The notes under the pieces: generated by a model
Databases searched by the model: none
Seen by the model: only the letters and a program-made list of their open reading frames with translations
What the model was told of the DNA's origin: nothing
NCBI GenBank assembly: GCA_002898275.1
Contig: BEIQ01000001.1
Location: forward strand, 799,899 to 863,898
Length of the DNA stretch: 64,000 nucleotides
Source: a bacterium HR40
GTDB taxonomy: Bacteria > Pseudomonadota > Alphaproteobacteria > Geminicoccales > Geminicoccaceae
Direction: 5' to 3'
Part shown: positions 38,716 through 49,064 of the stretch, piece after piece
How positions within the stretch are numbered: the first letter of the stretch is position 1
Layout of the letters: the number at the start of each line of letters is the position of its first letter
Program-made: the position numbers and the translations under genes

Positions 38716-39699
38716 TCAACCGTCTCGCGAGCCAGGACCGGCGCCGAGTTCGCGCACGAAACAGTCGAGACCTTGCGCGCGCGCTCGCGCGCAGAGCCCC
38801 GAGGCTTCCCGGCGGTCGGCGAAGGGGCCGAACAGCACCCGCCAGAACGTGCCCTTGCCGGCGATCTGCACCGGCTGCGGCGGCAGCGGGTCGAGGGGGC
38901 GAAGAAAGTCGTGGCGCTGCTTCAGCTCCCGAGCTGCGGCACGCGCCGCTCCTTCCGACGTCATGGAAGCCAGGTGCACGGCATAGCCGGCGACCGGGAT
39001 GCCGGCCGACTGCGGGCTTCGCACCGTCCTCTGCTGGCCGCGTTCGTACGCGCCTCGAGCCACGGCGCTGCGAATGCGCTCGATGTTCTGCTCGAGGACG
39101 CGGATCTGTGGATGGTCGGCGGGAAGGCCGCGCCTGGCGAGCTCGAGGGCCCGCCGCTCCAGTTCGAGAGCAGCCTGCGGTTCGCCACGCGCGAGCTTCA
39201 GCATCGCCCAGTTGTTGAGCAGGCGCGCGAGGTCGGGATGGTTCGGCCCGAGGTTCCCCTCGAGCAACTGCAGCGCCTGTCGATAGAGGTCCTCGGCTTC
39301 CTCGAAACGTTTCTTGGCGCGGTAGAGCAGGGCCAAATTGTTGAGAGTCGTCGCGGTTGCCCCGGGGTCGGCCGACCCCCGCTGACGGTCGAGGGAGAGA
39401 GCTTCGAGATAGAGTTTCTCGGCCTCCTCGAGCCGGCCGAGCAGGCGATAGACCTCGGCCAGATTGTTGAAATCCGTGGCGAGACGAGGATCGCCCTCGC
39501 CGTAACGCTCGCGAGCCAGAGCGAGAGCCCGCTCGAAATGCCGCGCTGCCGCCTCGAGGTCGTCGGCGCGATAGGCGCGCATGCCCGCATCGTAGGCCTC
39601 GCGGAGTGGATCCGCGCTCTGGGCCGAGACGGCCATGGCAACGGCAATCGCAAGGAGCCAGAACAGGGCTCCGAGCCGTGCGGCACGGGCGATGGCCAT
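38716..39699 (-). CDS. Exported TPR protein with C-terminal SPOR domain
   Basis: 327 residues with an N-terminal signal/anchor segment (LGALFWLLAIAVAMAVSAQ). Residues about 35-180 hold four tetratricopeptide repeats of the NLA type (DFNNLAEVYRLLGRLEEAE; TTLNNLALLYRAKKRFEEAE; LLNNWAMLKLARGEPQAALE). After a linker, the last ~75 residues (GYAVHLASMTSEGAARAA... FWRVLFGPFADRREA) form a SPOR domain, which binds denuded peptidoglycan at the division site. A periplasmic scaffold role is likely. A good AGGAG site precedes the ATG. Confidence 0.85.
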   Translation of the reverse strand: MAIARAARLGALFWLLAIAVAMAVSAQSADPLREAYDAGMRAYRADDLEAAARHFERALALARERYGEGDPRLATDFNNLAEVYRLLGRLEEAEKLYLEALSLDRQRGSADPGATATTLNNLALLYRAKKRFEEAEDLYRQALQLLEGNLGPNHPDLARLLNNWAMLKLARGEPQAALELERRALELARRGLPADHPQIRVLEQNIERIRSAVARGAYERGQQRTVRSPQSAGIPVAGYAVHLASMTSEGAARAAARELKQRHDFLRPLDPLPPQPVQIAGKGTFWRVLFGPFADRREASGLCARARAQGLDCFVRELGAGPGSRDG

Positions 39700-39858
39700 C
39701 GCAGCCTGCTCCTTTCGCCAGCGTCCTCGGCACCCTCTGCTATCAGCCTGCGAGGCAGGAATCGAGCCGCTCGCGCGGAGCCGGAGCTGGCACCTTCGCC
39801 GCTGGGCCCGCCGAGGGCTTGAGTCCGCTGGCACATCATGGCAGGAGGCGCGGGGCGG

Positions 39859-40350
39859 ATGGCGGAGACACGGATGGGCCTCGTACCCGACCTGTGGTTC
39901 GAGAATTTCGTCGTGGGTCAGCGGTTTACCACCCGCGGTGCCACCCTCAGCGAGGCACAGATCCTCGAATTCGCGTTGCAGTGGGATCCCCAACCGTTTC
40001 ACCTCGACAAGATCGCCGCGGCCCGCAGCCCGTACGGGGGGCTCATCGCCAGCGGCTTTCAAACCCTCCTTGTCGCCTTCCGGCTGCTCTACCAGGAGCG
40101 GGTAATCAATGCCGCTTCGCTCGGCGCCCCGGGCATCGACGAAATGCGCTGGCATGTGCCCGTCCGACCCGGGGATACCCTCCGTGTCGAGGGAGAGGTG
40201 GTGGAGGTTCGCCCATCCCGCAGCCGAGCCGACCGGGGCACCGTGACCATCCAATATTCCGTGTTCAACCAGCACGGAGAAAAGGTGATGAGCTTTCGGG
40301 TGCCTCATCTCATGCAGCGGCGTCCACCGACCACTGACGAGCCGGCCTAG
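39859..40350 (+). CDS. MaoC-like hot-dog dehydratase
   Basis: 163 residues. The motif LWFENFVVGQRF at the start and the hydratase-type segment WDPQPFHLDKIAAARSPYGGLIASGFQT carry the Asp and His expected of (R)-specific enoyl-CoA hydratases. DEMRWHVPVRPGDTLRVEGEV follows. It may hydrate an acyl-CoA or be a mesaconyl/methylfumaryl-type homologue. ATGs at 39838 and 39871 are also possible; the chosen one has AGGAGG ten bases upstream. Confidence 0.87.
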   Translation: MAETRMGLVPDLWFENFVVGQRFTTRGATLSEAQILEFALQWDPQPFHLDKIAAARSPYGGLIASGFQTLLVAFRLLYQERVINAASLGAPGIDEMRWHVPVRPGDTLRVEGEVVEVRPSRSRADRGTVTIQYSVFNQHGEKVMSFRVPHLMQRRPPTTDEPA

Positions 40351-40385
40351 GATAGGCGAGTCTTTTCGTAGCGGAGCCTGCAGTT

Positions 40386-41117
40386 ATGGAACTGCTCTTC
40401 CAGCCCTCGACCTGGGCGAGCTTCGTGACGCTCGCCGCGCTCGAGATCGTTCTCGGAATCGACAACATCATTTTTCTCTCTATCGTCACGAGTCGCTTGC
40501 CCCCGCACCAACAGGCCTTCGCCCGCCGCTTCGGTCTCGGGCTCGCACTCCTTCTGCGCATTCTGCTGCTGCTTTCGATTTCGTGGATCATCGGGCTTAC
40601 CGCTCCGCTCGTGACGATCGCCGATCACACCGTGTCATGGCGCGATCTCGTGCTCGGGGCTGGCGGGTTGTTCCTGCTCGTCAAAGCGACGATGGAGATC
40701 CACCACACTCTCGAGGGCGGCGACGGCGCGAAACACCCACGCACCGTTTCGCTCACCGGCGCGGTGATCCAGATCGCCCTCATCGACGTGGTGTTCTCGC
40801 TCGATTCGGTAATCACCGCGGTCGGCATGGCCGAACATGTCGAGGTGATGGTAGCGGCAGTGGTGGTGGCCATCCTCGTCATGCTGGTGGCAGCGGAGGC
40901 GACGAGCCGTTTCGTCAACCGGCATCCGACGGTGAAAATGCTCGCCCTCTCCTTCTTGTTGTTGGTCGGCGTGGCGCTGGTCGCCGATGCGCTGCACTTC
41001 CACATTCCGCGCGGCTACCTCTACTTCGCCATCGCCTTCTCCGCTCTGGTCGAGGCGCTCAATCTGATCGCCCGGGCTCGGCGCCACCGACCCGCACCGC
41101 CGCAGGAAGGGGAGTAG
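40386..41117 (+). CDS. TerC family integral membrane protein
   Basis: 243 residues of seven hydrophobic segments with the paired acidic motifs LEIVLGIDNIIFLSI and IDVVFSLDSVITAVGMAEH. It belongs to the longer TerC/YkoY-like branch, distinct from the YjbE-type copy at 20839. Probably handles manganese or another divalent metal at the membrane. It starts 35 bp after the MaoC gene. Confidence 0.92.
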   Translation: MELLFQPSTWASFVTLAALEIVLGIDNIIFLSIVTSRLPPHQQAFARRFGLGLALLLRILLLLSISWIIGLTAPLVTIADHTVSWRDLVLGAGGLFLLVKATMEIHHTLEGGDGAKHPRTVSLTGAVIQIALIDVVFSLDSVITAVGMAEHVEVMVAAVVVAILVMLVAAEATSRFVNRHPTVKMLALSFLLLVGVALVADALHFHIPRGYLYFAIAFSALVEALNLIARARRHRPAPPQEGE

Positions 41118-41235
41118 GGCCGAATTCCCGCCTTGCGACTCTCGGTGTCGCGCCGACGCGCGAGCGCCAGCGGGTGGCGGGATAGGGGATTGGGGACGCG
41201 GCGACGACCGCGCGGGCGAGAGGATTGGAGGTCGC

Positions 41236-42762
41236 ATGAGCCGGGAAGGACGCCGGGGCGGACGCGACGCGCGCCGCAGCGAGCGGATGCGTTTCGAGAT
41301 CCGCGCCCTGCCACCGCTCGAACGGCGGATTCCGGTTTTCCAGGTGCTCGACGGCGAGGCCGAGGAGCGCATCCACCACGCCGCGATGGGCATCCTCGAG
41401 GAGATCGGCATCGACTTTCACTATCCGCGGGCGCTCGATCTCTGGCGCGGGGCCGGGGCTCGGGTGGACGGTTGGCGGGTGCGCATCGACCGTGGCCTTT
41501 TGCTCGAGCTGGTCGCCAAGGCACCCGAGCGCTTCCGCATCCGCGCCCGCAATCCGCAGCGCGATATCGAAATCGGCGGCTCCTGCACGGTGTTCTTCCC
41601 GACCTACGGCTCGCCTTTCGTGCGGATGTTCGACGGGCAACGCCGCTATGGGACGCTCGTTGATCTCGAGCTCTTCCACCGCCTCGCCTACATGGCGCCG
41701 GCACTCCACGGCACCGGGTCGATCACCTGCGAGCCGGTCGACGTGCCGGTGCCGAAGCGACATCTCCACATCACGGCAAGCGCCATCCGCAACTCCGACA
41801 AGGTCTTCATGGGCCCGGTGACAGCGCCCGAACGGGCGGAGGACGCGATCCGGATGGCGGCGCTCGTGTTCGGCGAGGAGGTCGCGCGCAACGAGCCGGT
41901 CATGGTGTCGCTCGTGAACTGTAACTCGCCCCTCGTCTGGGACGAGACCATGCTCGGCGCCCTCGACGTCTACGCCCAGAACAACCAGCCCGTGATCGTC
42001 TCCCCTTTCACCATGGCCGGCGCCAACACCCCGGCCTCGCCGCCCGCGACCGTGGCCCAGCTGATCGCCGAGGCCCTTGCCGGCATCGCCTTCACCCAGC
42101 TGGTGCGGCCCGGCTGCCCCATGATCCTCGGCAATTTCCTCTCCGCCGTGTCGATGAAGTCGGGCGCGCCGATGGCGGGAACCAGCGAGCTCGCCCTCAT
42201 GAACTTCATGATCGGCCAGATGGCCCGCCGCTACCGGCTGCCCTGGCGGTCCTCCGGCATGCTCACCGGATCGAAGATCGTCGATGCCCAGGCTGGCTAC
42301 GAGAGTGCCTTCAACATGCTGCCGATCCTTTTGGCCGGGTGCAACCTCGTGATGCACACCGCCGGCTGGACGGAGGCCGGACTCACCGCCAACATCGCCA
42401 AGTTCGCCCTCGATGCCGAGCAAATGGAAATGCTCTGGCGGCTCGGCCGCGGCGTGAACTTCGCCGATTTCGACGAAGCGCTGCGCGCCATCGCCGAGGT
42501 CGGGCCAGCTGGACATTTCTTCGGCACCGCCCACACCCAAGCGCATTTCCGCGATGCCTTCTTCATGTCCGAGCTCTTCGACAACAACAGCTTCGAGCAG
42601 TGGCAGCTCGAGGGCGAGAAGGACGCTGCGGCGCGCGGCCTCGAAGCCGCTCGCCGCATGCTCGAGGCGTGGGAAAAGCCGCCGCTCGACCCCGGCATCG
42701 ACGAGGCGATCCGCGACTTTGTCGCCCGACGCGAGCGCGAGCTGCCCGACGCGGCGATGTGA
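41236..42762 (+). CDS. MttB-family (trimethylamine methyltransferase-like) protein without pyrrolysine
   Basis: 508 residues; the ATG follows GGAGG. MGILEEIGIDFHYP, YGTLVDLELFHRLAYMAPALHG, MGPVTAPERAEDAIRM and GSGMLTGSKIVDAQAGYES are family signatures. True trimethylamine methyltransferases read through an in-frame amber codon as pyrrolysine; this frame is uninterrupted, so it is a non-Pyl member. Characterised ones demethylate glycine betaine, proline betaine or carnitine onto a corrinoid protein. No corrinoid protein or activating enzyme gene adjoins it. The substrate is unknown. Confidence 0.9.
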   Translation: MSREGRRGGRDARRSERMRFEIRALPPLERRIPVFQVLDGEAEERIHHAAMGILEEIGIDFHYPRALDLWRGAGARVDGWRVRIDRGLLLELVAKAPERFRIRARNPQRDIEIGGSCTVFFPTYGSPFVRMFDGQRRYGTLVDLELFHRLAYMAPALHGTGSITCEPVDVPVPKRHLHITASAIRNSDKVFMGPVTAPERAEDAIRMAALVFGEEVARNEPVMVSLVNCNSPLVWDETMLGALDVYAQNNQPVIVSPFTMAGANTPASPPATVAQLIAEALAGIAFTQLVRPGCPMILGNFLSAVSMKSGAPMAGTSELALMNFMIGQMARRYRLPWRSSGMLTGSKIVDAQAGYESAFNMLPILLAGCNLVMHTAGWTEAGLTANIAKFALDAEQMEMLWRLGRGVNFADFDEALRAIAEVGPAGHFFGTAHTQAHFRDAFFMSELFDNNSFEQWQLEGEKDAAARGLEAARRMLEAWEKPPLDPGIDEAIRDFVARRERELPDAAM

Positions 42763-42768
42763 GCCGAT

Positions 42769-43152
42769 TCAGGCGCAGGCGCGCATCCCGTCGAGATCGC
42801 TCTTGGCACAGTAGAGGTGGTAGAGAGTGGCGATGATCGCCTCGACCTCCGGCGAGGCCAGCGAATAGAAGATCTGTTGGGCCTGCCGCCGGGTGCGCAC
42901 CAGCTGATCTCGCCGCAACCGGGCGAGATGCTGGGAGAGCGCCGACTGGCTCAGCCCGATGAGGCGTACGAGCTCGCTCACCGACCGCTCCCGCCCGACG
43001 AGCTGGCAGAGGATCAGCAGGCGATGCTCATTGGCCATCGCCTTGAGCAGACGGCTCGCATCGCGAGCGCTCTCGTAGAGGCGCGCGAAATTCGCTTCGT
43101 CCGCCTCGGCCAGCGAGGTCGTCGGCTTTGCCGGAGCTGTCTTGACGCTCAT
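42769..43152 (-). CDS. ArsR-family repressor, BigR/SqrR-like persulfide sensor
   Basis: 127 residues with a winged helix (GLSQSALSQHLARLRRDQLV). Two cysteines, Cys49 in HRLLILCQLV and Cys115 in ATLYHLYCAKS, sit where BigR, YgaV and SqrR have the thiol pair that forms a tetrasulfide bridge when reactive sulfur is present. A further Cys126 is near the end. It probably represses the upstream YeeE-type gene, with which it overlaps by 4 bp (ATGA), and is thus made from the same mRNA. Confidence 0.85.
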   Translation of the reverse strand: MSVKTAPAKPTTSLAEADEANFARLYESARDASRLLKAMANEHRLLILCQLVGRERSVSELVRLIGLSQSALSQHLARLRRDQLVRTRRQAQQIFYSLASPEVEAIIATLYHLYCAKSDLDGMRACA

Positions 43153-44270
43153 GCAGGATCTCCTGGTTCGCGAGAAACATGCGATCGCGCACCGACGAGC
43201 GGGATGCGGGACAGGGGCACGGACACCAGACGGCCGGTCTCGAGCCAATGCAATGCCGAGCGTGCCCCGAGGACGATGCCGCCCACGGCGAGCAGAGAAC
43301 CGAACGACAGGGTCGACAAGCCCGTCAACCCCTGGCCGACGGTGCAGCCGAGAGCCAGGGTTCCGCCCGTTCCCATGAGCACGCCGCCGACGAGGTGGCG
43401 CAGGAGATCGCGCCGGTCGACGAAACCCTCGGGGCGAAAGCTGCCGGTCAGGCGGGCAGCGGCGAAGGCCCCGGCAAGGGTGCCGAGCGCCAAGGCCGCG
43501 CCGAAGGATGGCAGGCTACCGGCGCCAGCCACGAACCAAAAGAGGGCGCGGGCTGTGGGTCCGACATAACTGAGAGAGGTCGGGCGCACCTCGGCGAAAG
43601 GATCGAGAGCCGCAAGCGCGTTCACCGCCCAGCCAGCCACCACCAGCAGGCCGAGGCCGAGGCCGGCTGCGAGTTCGCGCGACGGCCGGCGCAGGGTCGG
43701 CTCCCTCAAGGCCCACATCAGGAGGGCCACCGCGGCCAGGAGCCCGACGCCGAGGCGTGTCGGGGCGAGGCCAGCTCCCAGCCAGGCCGCCACGAGCTCG
43801 GCAAGGCCTGGCCACGCCAGCTCCGGGGAGACCATGGCCCGCACCCTTTCGTGGAGCGGGGAGAGCAGTCCCGTCATGGTGGCTTGGGCGCTCAATGCCA
43901 CCACCAGCAACACGAAGAGCGAACGCAGACTCCCGGCGCCGGCCCGCGCGAGGCTGCGCGACACACAGCCGCCGGTGAGCACCATGCCGAAACCGAAGGC
44001 GAGGCCACCCAAGGCCAGCGCCCCCACCGCCGTGACCGGCTCGAGATAGCTGGTGCCGGCGAGATCGAGCAGGCCGGCGGCGGCAAGCCCCTGCGTGCCG
44101 ACGACCGCTACCGCCACGGCCAAAGCCCAAGCGCGCAGGCGCCGCGTGCTGCCGAATACAGCCCAGTCGGCGATCGCCCCCATCGCACACCAATGGGTGC
44201 GCTGGAGGAGTACCCCGGCGACAAGGCCGAGGATCAGTCCAGCGACGGCAAGGAAGGTCTCGGGATCCAT
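43149..44270 (-). CDS. yeeE: YeeE/YedE family sulfur-compound transporter
   Basis: 373 residues with many hydrophobic helices in two homologous halves. Conserved cysteines lie in [28 protein letters not shown] and [17 protein letters not shown], which line the uptake path for thiosulfate in characterised YeeE. It likely imports thiosulfate or other reactive sulfur, in keeping with the BigR-like repressor coded after it. The ATG at 44270 is chosen; a GTG two codons earlier is possible. Confidence 0.88.
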   Translation of the reverse strand: MDPETFLAVAGLILGLVAGVLLQRTHWCAMGAIADWAVFGSTRRLRAWALAVAVAVVGTQGLAAAGLLDLAGTSYLEPVTAVGALALGGLAFGFGMVLTGGCVSRSLARAGAGSLRSLFVLLVVALSAQATMTGLLSPLHERVRAMVSPELAWPGLAELVAAWLGAGLAPTRLGVGLLAAVALLMWALREPTLRRPSRELAAGLGLGLLVVAGWAVNALAALDPFAEVRPTSLSYVGPTARALFWFVAGAGSLPSFGAALALGTLAGAFAAARLTGSFRPEGFVDRRDLLRHLVGGVLMGTGGTLALGCTVGQGLTGLSTLSFGSLLAVGGIVLGARSALHWLETGRLVSVPLSRIPLVGARSHVSREPGDPA

Positions 44271-44299
44271 GGGCACGCGGCACAGCCTGCATCAGAAGT

Positions 44300-44375
44300 C
44301 GCTTGAATTCTAATACGAAACTCCGTGCAGTCAACGGAATTGCCGAGTTTACCTATTGTCGAATGGAAAATGTGG
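44300..44375. promoter_or_regulatory. AT-rich promoter/operator region between yeeE and uvrA
   Basis: Within the 200-bp divergent gap, this stretch is far more AT-rich than its surroundings and contains a GAATTC-centred palindrome (TTGAATTCTAA near 44304). It is the natural place for the yeeE promoter and the binding site of the BigR-like repressor. I could not match the published repressor consensus exactly. Confidence 0.35.
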
Positions 44376-44471
44376 ACGGGGCGGTCGACCTTGCCACCGT
44401 CACACCGGCAACGCATCTTTCGGCAGGTCGGCCCCACCGTCGGTTTTCGTACCGTCCGAGAGCGGCACCGC

Positions 44472-47315
44472 ATGGACTCGTGGATCCGCGTGCGCGGCGC
44501 ACGCGAACACAATCTCAAGAACATCGACGTCGACATTCCCCGCCACCGGCTCGTGGTGATCACGGGGCTTTCCGGTTCCGGCAAGAGTTCCCTCGCCTTC
44601 GACACCATCTATGCCGAGGGCCAGCGGCGCTATGTCGAGAGTCTCTCGGCTTATGCGCGGCAGTTCCTCGAGCTCATGCAGAAGCCCGATGTCGATCACA
44701 TCGACGGGCTCTCGCCGGCGATTTCCATCGAGCAGAAGACGACGAGCCGCAATCCGCGCTCCACGGTCGGTACGGTGACCGAGATTTACGACTACATGCG
44801 GCTTTTGTGGGCGCGAATCGGCATTCCCCACTCGCCGGTGACGGGTCTGCCGATCGAGGCGCAGACGGTCTCCCAGATGGTCGACCGCATCCTCGCCAAA
44901 CCGGCGGGCGCCCGCATCTATTTGCTCGCTCCGTTCGTTCGCGGCCGCAAAGGGGAGTACAAGAAGGAGTTCGCCGAGCTGCAGCGGCGCGGCTTCCTGC
45001 GGGTCAAGGTCGACGGCCGGCTCTACGAGATCGACGAGGTCCCTGCCCTCGACAGGAAGCGCAAGCACGACATCGAGGTGGTGGTCGACCGTCTCGTGGT
45101 GCAACCCGGCATCGCCTCGCGGCTCGCCGATTCGCTGGAAACTGCGCTCGGGCTCTCCGATGGCCTGGTCGTGGTGGAGGATGCCGACAGCGGCGAGCGC
45201 AGCTTGCTGTCGGCGAAGTTCGCCTGCCCCGTCTCCGGTTTCACCCTGCCGGAGATCGAGCCGCGTCTATTCTCGTTCAACAGCCCCTATGGCGCCTGTT
45301 CTGCCTGCGACGGCCTCGGTCGAAAGATCGCCATCGACCCGGAGCTCGTCGTGCCGGATCCGGAGAAGTCGATCGTCGAGGGCGCGGTCGAGCCCTGGGC
45401 CAGCCAGACCATGCAGTTCTACCCGCAGGCGCTGCTGTCGCTGTGCCGCCATCTGGGCGCCGATCCGACGGTGCCGTGGCGCGAGCTGCCGGAGGAGGTG
45501 CGGCGGGTCATCCTGTTCGGCTCCGACGGCATACCGGTGCGCATGGTCTTCGAGGATGGCACCCGGCGCTTCGAGACCAACCGGCCGTTCGAGGGGGTCG
45601 TGCCCAATCTCGAGCGGCGGCTGCGGGAGACCGAAAGCGGTTGGATGCGCGAGGAGCTCTCGCGCTATGCCCGCGAGAGCCCGTGCGAGGCTTGCCATGG
45701 CTACCGGCTCAAGCCCGAGGCCTTGTGCGTCAAGATCGCCGGGCTCCACATCGGCCAAGTGTGCGAGATGGCGATCGACGCGGCGCGCGAATGGTTCTCC
45801 GCCCTGCCGGCAAAGCTCACGAGCAAGCAGAACGAGATCGCCTCCCGCGTGCTCAAGGAGATCCGCGAACGCCTCGGTTTTCTCGTCGACGTCGGGCTAT
45901 CCTATCTCACTTTGGCGCGCGATTCCGGAACCCTTTCCGGCGGCGAGAGCCAACGCATCCGCCTGGCCTCGCAAATCGGTTCGGGCCTCACGGGTGTCCT
46001 CTACGTGTTGGACGAGCCCTCGATCGGGCTCCATCAGCGCGACAACGACAGGCTGCTCGCCACCCTCGAGCATCTGCGCGATCTCGGCAATACGGTGATC
46101 GTCGTCGAACACGACGAGGAGGCGATCCGTGCCGCCGACCACGTGATCGACATGGGTCCGGGCGCGGGCGTGCACGGCGGCTACGTCGTCGCTCAGGGAA
46201 ACCCGGACGAAATCGCCGCCCATCCCGACAGTCTCACCGGCGCCTATCTGTCCGGCCGCCGCCGCATTCCCATTCCGACCCGTCGCCGTCGGCCAGCCGG
46301 CTGGCTCGAGCTCAAAGGCTGCCGCGGCAACAACCTCAAGAACATCGACGTGCGCTTCCCGCTGGGCTGCCTGGTGGCCGTCACCGGGGTCTCGGGTTCC
46401 GGCAAGAGCACCCTCGTCGTCGACACCCTCTGGCCGGCCCTCTGCCGCAGACTGCACGGCGGGCGGCTGCATGCCGCCGATCATGACGAGCTGGTGGGCG
46501 TCGAGCAGGTGGACAAAGTGGTGGACATCGACCAATCGCCCATCGGCCGCACGCCGCGCTCCAATCCAGCGACCTACACCGGCGCCTTTGCGCCGATCCG
46601 CGACTGGTTCGCCAACCTCCCCGAGGCGCGTGCCCGGGGTTACCGCCCCGGTCGCTTCAGCTTCAACGTCAAAGGCGGACGCTGCGAGGCCTGTCAGGGG
46701 GACGGGGTGATCAAGATCGAGATGCATTTTTTGCCCGATGTCTACGTCACTTGCGATGCTTGCAAGGGCCGGCGCTTCAACCGCGAGACCCTCGAGATCA
46801 CCTGGCACGGGAAGTCGATCGCCGATGTCCTCGAGATGACGGTGAGCGAGGCCTCGCAGCTGTTCGCGGCGGTGCCAGCGGTCCGCCACCGGCTCGAAGT
46901 GCTGGAGCGGGTGGGGCTCGGTTACATCGCCCTCGGTCAGCGCGCCACCACCCTTTCCGGTGGCGAGGCGCAGCGGGTGAAGCTGGCGCGGGAGCTCGCC
47001 CGCCGCGCTACCGGTCGGACCGTCTATATCCTCGACGAACCGACGACCGGCCTCCACTTCGAAGACGTGCGGCGGCTGCTCGAGGTGCTCCAGGCCCTCG
47101 TCGACCAGGGCAATACGGTGATCGTGATCGAACACAATCTCGATGTGGTGAAAACCGCCGACTGGGTGATCGACCTCGGCCCCGAGGGCGGCGACGGCGG
47201 TGGCCGCATCGTGGCCGAAGGGACGCCGGAGGAGGTGGCGCGCGCGGCGGAGAGTTGGACGGGCCGCTATCTCGCACGGCTGTTCGCCAAGACTCGCGAA
47301 GGAGCGCTCGCCTGA
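44472..47315 (+). CDS. uvrA: Excinuclease ABC subunit A
   Basis: 947 residues. Two ABC ATPase modules with Walker A loops GLSGSGKSS (32-40) and GVSGSGKST; signature motifs [12 protein letters not shown] and [12 protein letters not shown]; the UvrB-binding region; and the C-terminal zinc module [14 protein letters not shown]...CDACKG. In the first zinc module one of four cysteines is replaced (CPVSGF...CSACDG), a variation I believe is common in alphaproteobacteria. It locates DNA lesions for nucleotide excision repair. The ATG at 44472 gives the family N-terminus; the frame opens earlier. No recognisable SOS box upstream. Confidence 0.98.
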   Translation: MDSWIRVRGAREHNLKNIDVDIPRHRLVVITGLSGSGKSSLAFDTIYAEGQRRYVESLSAYARQFLELMQKPDVDHIDGLSPAISIEQKTTSRNPRSTVGTVTEIYDYMRLLWARIGIPHSPVTGLPIEAQTVSQMVDRILAKPAGARIYLLAPFVRGRKGEYKKEFAELQRRGFLRVKVDGRLYEIDEVPALDRKRKHDIEVVVDRLVVQPGIASRLADSLETALGLSDGLVVVEDADSGERSLLSAKFACPVSGFTLPEIEPRLFSFNSPYGACSACDGLGRKIAIDPELVVPDPEKSIVEGAVEPWASQTMQFYPQALLSLCRHLGADPTVPWRELPEEVRRVILFGSDGIPVRMVFEDGTRRFETNRPFEGVVPNLERRLRETESGWMREELSRYARESPCEACHGYRLKPEALCVKIAGLHIGQVCEMAIDAAREWFSALPAKLTSKQNEIASRVLKEIRERLGFLVDVGLSYLTLARDSGTLSGGESQRIRLASQIGSGLTGVLYVLDEPSIGLHQRDNDRLLATLEHLRDLGNTVIVVEHDEEAIRAADHVIDMGPGAGVHGGYVVAQGNPDEIAAHPDSLTGAYLSGRRRIPIPTRRRRPAGWLELKGCRGNNLKNIDVRFPLGCLVAVTGVSGSGKSTLVVDTLWPALCRRLHGGRLHAADHDELVGVEQVDKVVDIDQSPIGRTPRSNPATYTGAFAPIRDWFANLPEARARGYRPGRFSFNVKGGRCEACQGDGVIKIEMHFLPDVYVTCDACKGRRFNRETLEITWHGKSIADVLEMTVSEASQLFAAVPAVRHRLEVLERVGLGYIALGQRATTLSGGEAQRVKLARELARRATGRTVYILDEPTTGLHFEDVRRLLEVLQALVDQGNTVIVIEHNLDVVKTADWVIDLGPEGGDGGGRIVAEGTPEEVARAAESWTGRYLARLFAKTREGALA

Positions 47316-48673
47316 TGCCGTCGACCGCGCCACGCAAGGCCCGCCACCATGCGTCCCGCCAGCCGCCGCGGATCGGCCTCGTCAGTCTCGGTTGCCCCAA
47401 GGCCCTCGTCGATTCGGAGCGCATCGTCTCGCGGCTGCGGGCCGAGGGTTACGAGCTGGTCGGCAGCTATGACGAGGCCGATCTCGTCCTCGTCAACACC
47501 TGCGGGTTCCTCGATAGCGCCCGAGCCGAATCGCTCGACGCGATCGGTGAGGCGCTGGCTGCCAATGGTCGGGTGATCGTCACCGGCTGCATGGGGGTGG
47601 AGGCGGACCTCATCCGCGATCGCCATCCCGAAGTGTTGGCCATCACGGGCCCCCACCAATACGAGCAGGTGATCGCGGCCGTCCACGCGCATCTGCCGCC
47701 GGCCCACGATCCCAAGCTCGACCTGGTTCCGCCCGAGGGCCTCAGACTCACCCCGCGGCATTATGCCTATCTGAAGATCTCCGAGGGCTGCAATCACGCC
47801 TGCAGCTTCTGCATCATCCCCAAGCTGCGAGGGCCACTGTGCAGCCGGCCAGCGCGCGAGGTCCTCTACGAGGCCGAGCGCCTCGTGCGCGCCGGCGTCA
47901 AAGAGCTCTTGATCATTTCCCAGGACACGGGCGCCTATGGAGTGGATCTGCGTCACGCCCCGAGCCGCTTCCGCGACCGCGAGGTGCGCGCCCACATCGT
48001 CGATCTCGCCCGGGCGCTCGGTGAATTCGGCGTGTGGGTACGGCTCCACTATGTCTACCCTTATCCCCACGTCGACGATCTCGTGCCGCTCATGAACGAG
48101 GGCGCCATTCTCCCCTATCTCGACATCCCCTTTCAGCACGCGAGTCCGACGGTGCTGCGCGCCATGCGTCGGCCAGCGCGGCAGGACCGGATGCTCGAGC
48201 GGATCCGTCGCTGGCGCGACATCTGCCCCGAGATCGCCATTCGCTCGACCTTCGTCGTCGGCTTTCCGGGCGAAACCGAACGCGACTTCGAACTCCTGCT
48301 GGAATGGCTCGAGGAGGCGGAGCTCGACCGGGTCGGCTGCTTCGCCTATGAGGATGTGGCCGGGGCTGCGGCCAACCATCTGCCCGGGCACTTGCCAGAG
48401 GAGGTCAAGGAGGAGCGACGCGCCCGGCTCATGGCGGTGCAGGAGGGCATCAGCCGCCGGCGACTCGCTCGCCGGGTGGGTCAGGACATGGCGGTCCTGA
48501 TCGACGAAGTGACGAGCGACGGGGCGTTCGGCCGAACCTATGCCGACGCGCCGGAGATCGACGGGCGGGTGTTCGTGGAGGACGGCGAACACCTGAAACC
48601 CGGAGAGATAGTCTGGGTGGAGATCACCGGCTCGGACGCCCACGACCTCGTGGGCGAACTGGCCGAGGAATAG
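47315..48673 (+). CDS. rimO: Ribosomal protein S12 methylthiotransferase
   Basis: 452 residues. N-terminal UPF0004 domain with [13 protein letters not shown] and VNTCGFL, GCMG supplying cluster cysteines; radical-SAM motif CNHACSFC; and C-terminal TRAM domain. [16 protein letters not shown] is specific for RimO rather than MiaB. It adds a methylthio group to Asp of S12. The start overlaps the uvrA stop by one base (TGATG), an unusual coupling of repair and translation genes. YgfZ (5031) is a known helper of this enzyme class. Confidence 0.97.
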   Translation: MPSTAPRKARHHASRQPPRIGLVSLGCPKALVDSERIVSRLRAEGYELVGSYDEADLVLVNTCGFLDSARAESLDAIGEALAANGRVIVTGCMGVEADLIRDRHPEVLAITGPHQYEQVIAAVHAHLPPAHDPKLDLVPPEGLRLTPRHYAYLKISEGCNHACSFCIIPKLRGPLCSRPAREVLYEAERLVRAGVKELLIISQDTGAYGVDLRHAPSRFRDREVRAHIVDLARALGEFGVWVRLHYVYPYPHVDDLVPLMNEGAILPYLDIPFQHASPTVLRAMRRPARQDRMLERIRRWRDICPEIAIRSTFVVGFPGETERDFELLLEWLEEAELDRVGCFAYEDVAGAAANHLPGHLPEEVKEERRARLMAVQEGISRRRLARRVGQDMAVLIDEVTSDGAFGRTYADAPEIDGRVFVEDGEHLKPGEIVWVEITGSDAHDLVGELAEE

Positions 48674-48771
48674 GCTTCGCTCGCGGTCCTGCCCGGTTGC
48701 GGCGACAGGGCCGCGACACTAGCTTGCGGCCGGCGCTCGAACAGCACGGACCGGATATCCGGAGACATCCC

Positions 48772-49059
48772 ATGGCGCTCGACAAAGCGACCGTCGCACG
48801 GATCGCGCATCTGGCGCGCATCCGCGTCCCCGAGGAGGAGCTCGAGCCCCTGACGCGCGAGCTCGCCCGCATCCTCGACTGGGTGGAGCAGCTGGCCGAG
48901 GTCGACACCGCAGCGGTCGAGCCGCTCAGGAAGGTCATGGACATCCCCGCCCATTGGCGGGAAGACGTGGTGACCGATGGCGGCCGGCCGGAAGCCATCC
49001 TCATGAACGCACCGCGTCGGCACGACAACTTCTTCGTCGTGCCCAAGGTCGTGGAGTGA
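48772..49059 (+). CDS. gatC: Aspartyl/glutamyl-tRNA amidotransferase subunit C
   Basis: 95 residues, [17 protein letters not shown]...[23 protein letters not shown], ending FFVVPKVVE: the standard GatC. It stabilises the GatA-GatB complex. The frame opens earlier, but the ATG at 48772 after GGAGA is clearly the start. Confidence 0.97.
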   Translation: MALDKATVARIAHLARIRVPEEELEPLTRELARILDWVEQLAEVDTAAVEPLRKVMDIPAHWREDVVTDGGRPEAILMNAPRRHDNFFVVPKVVE

Positions 49060-49064
49060 GGGTC

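Noticed and set aside
41236-42762. Pyrrolysine-containing trimethylamine methyltransferase
   Set aside because: No in-frame TAG interrupts the gene, and no pyl genes are in the window.
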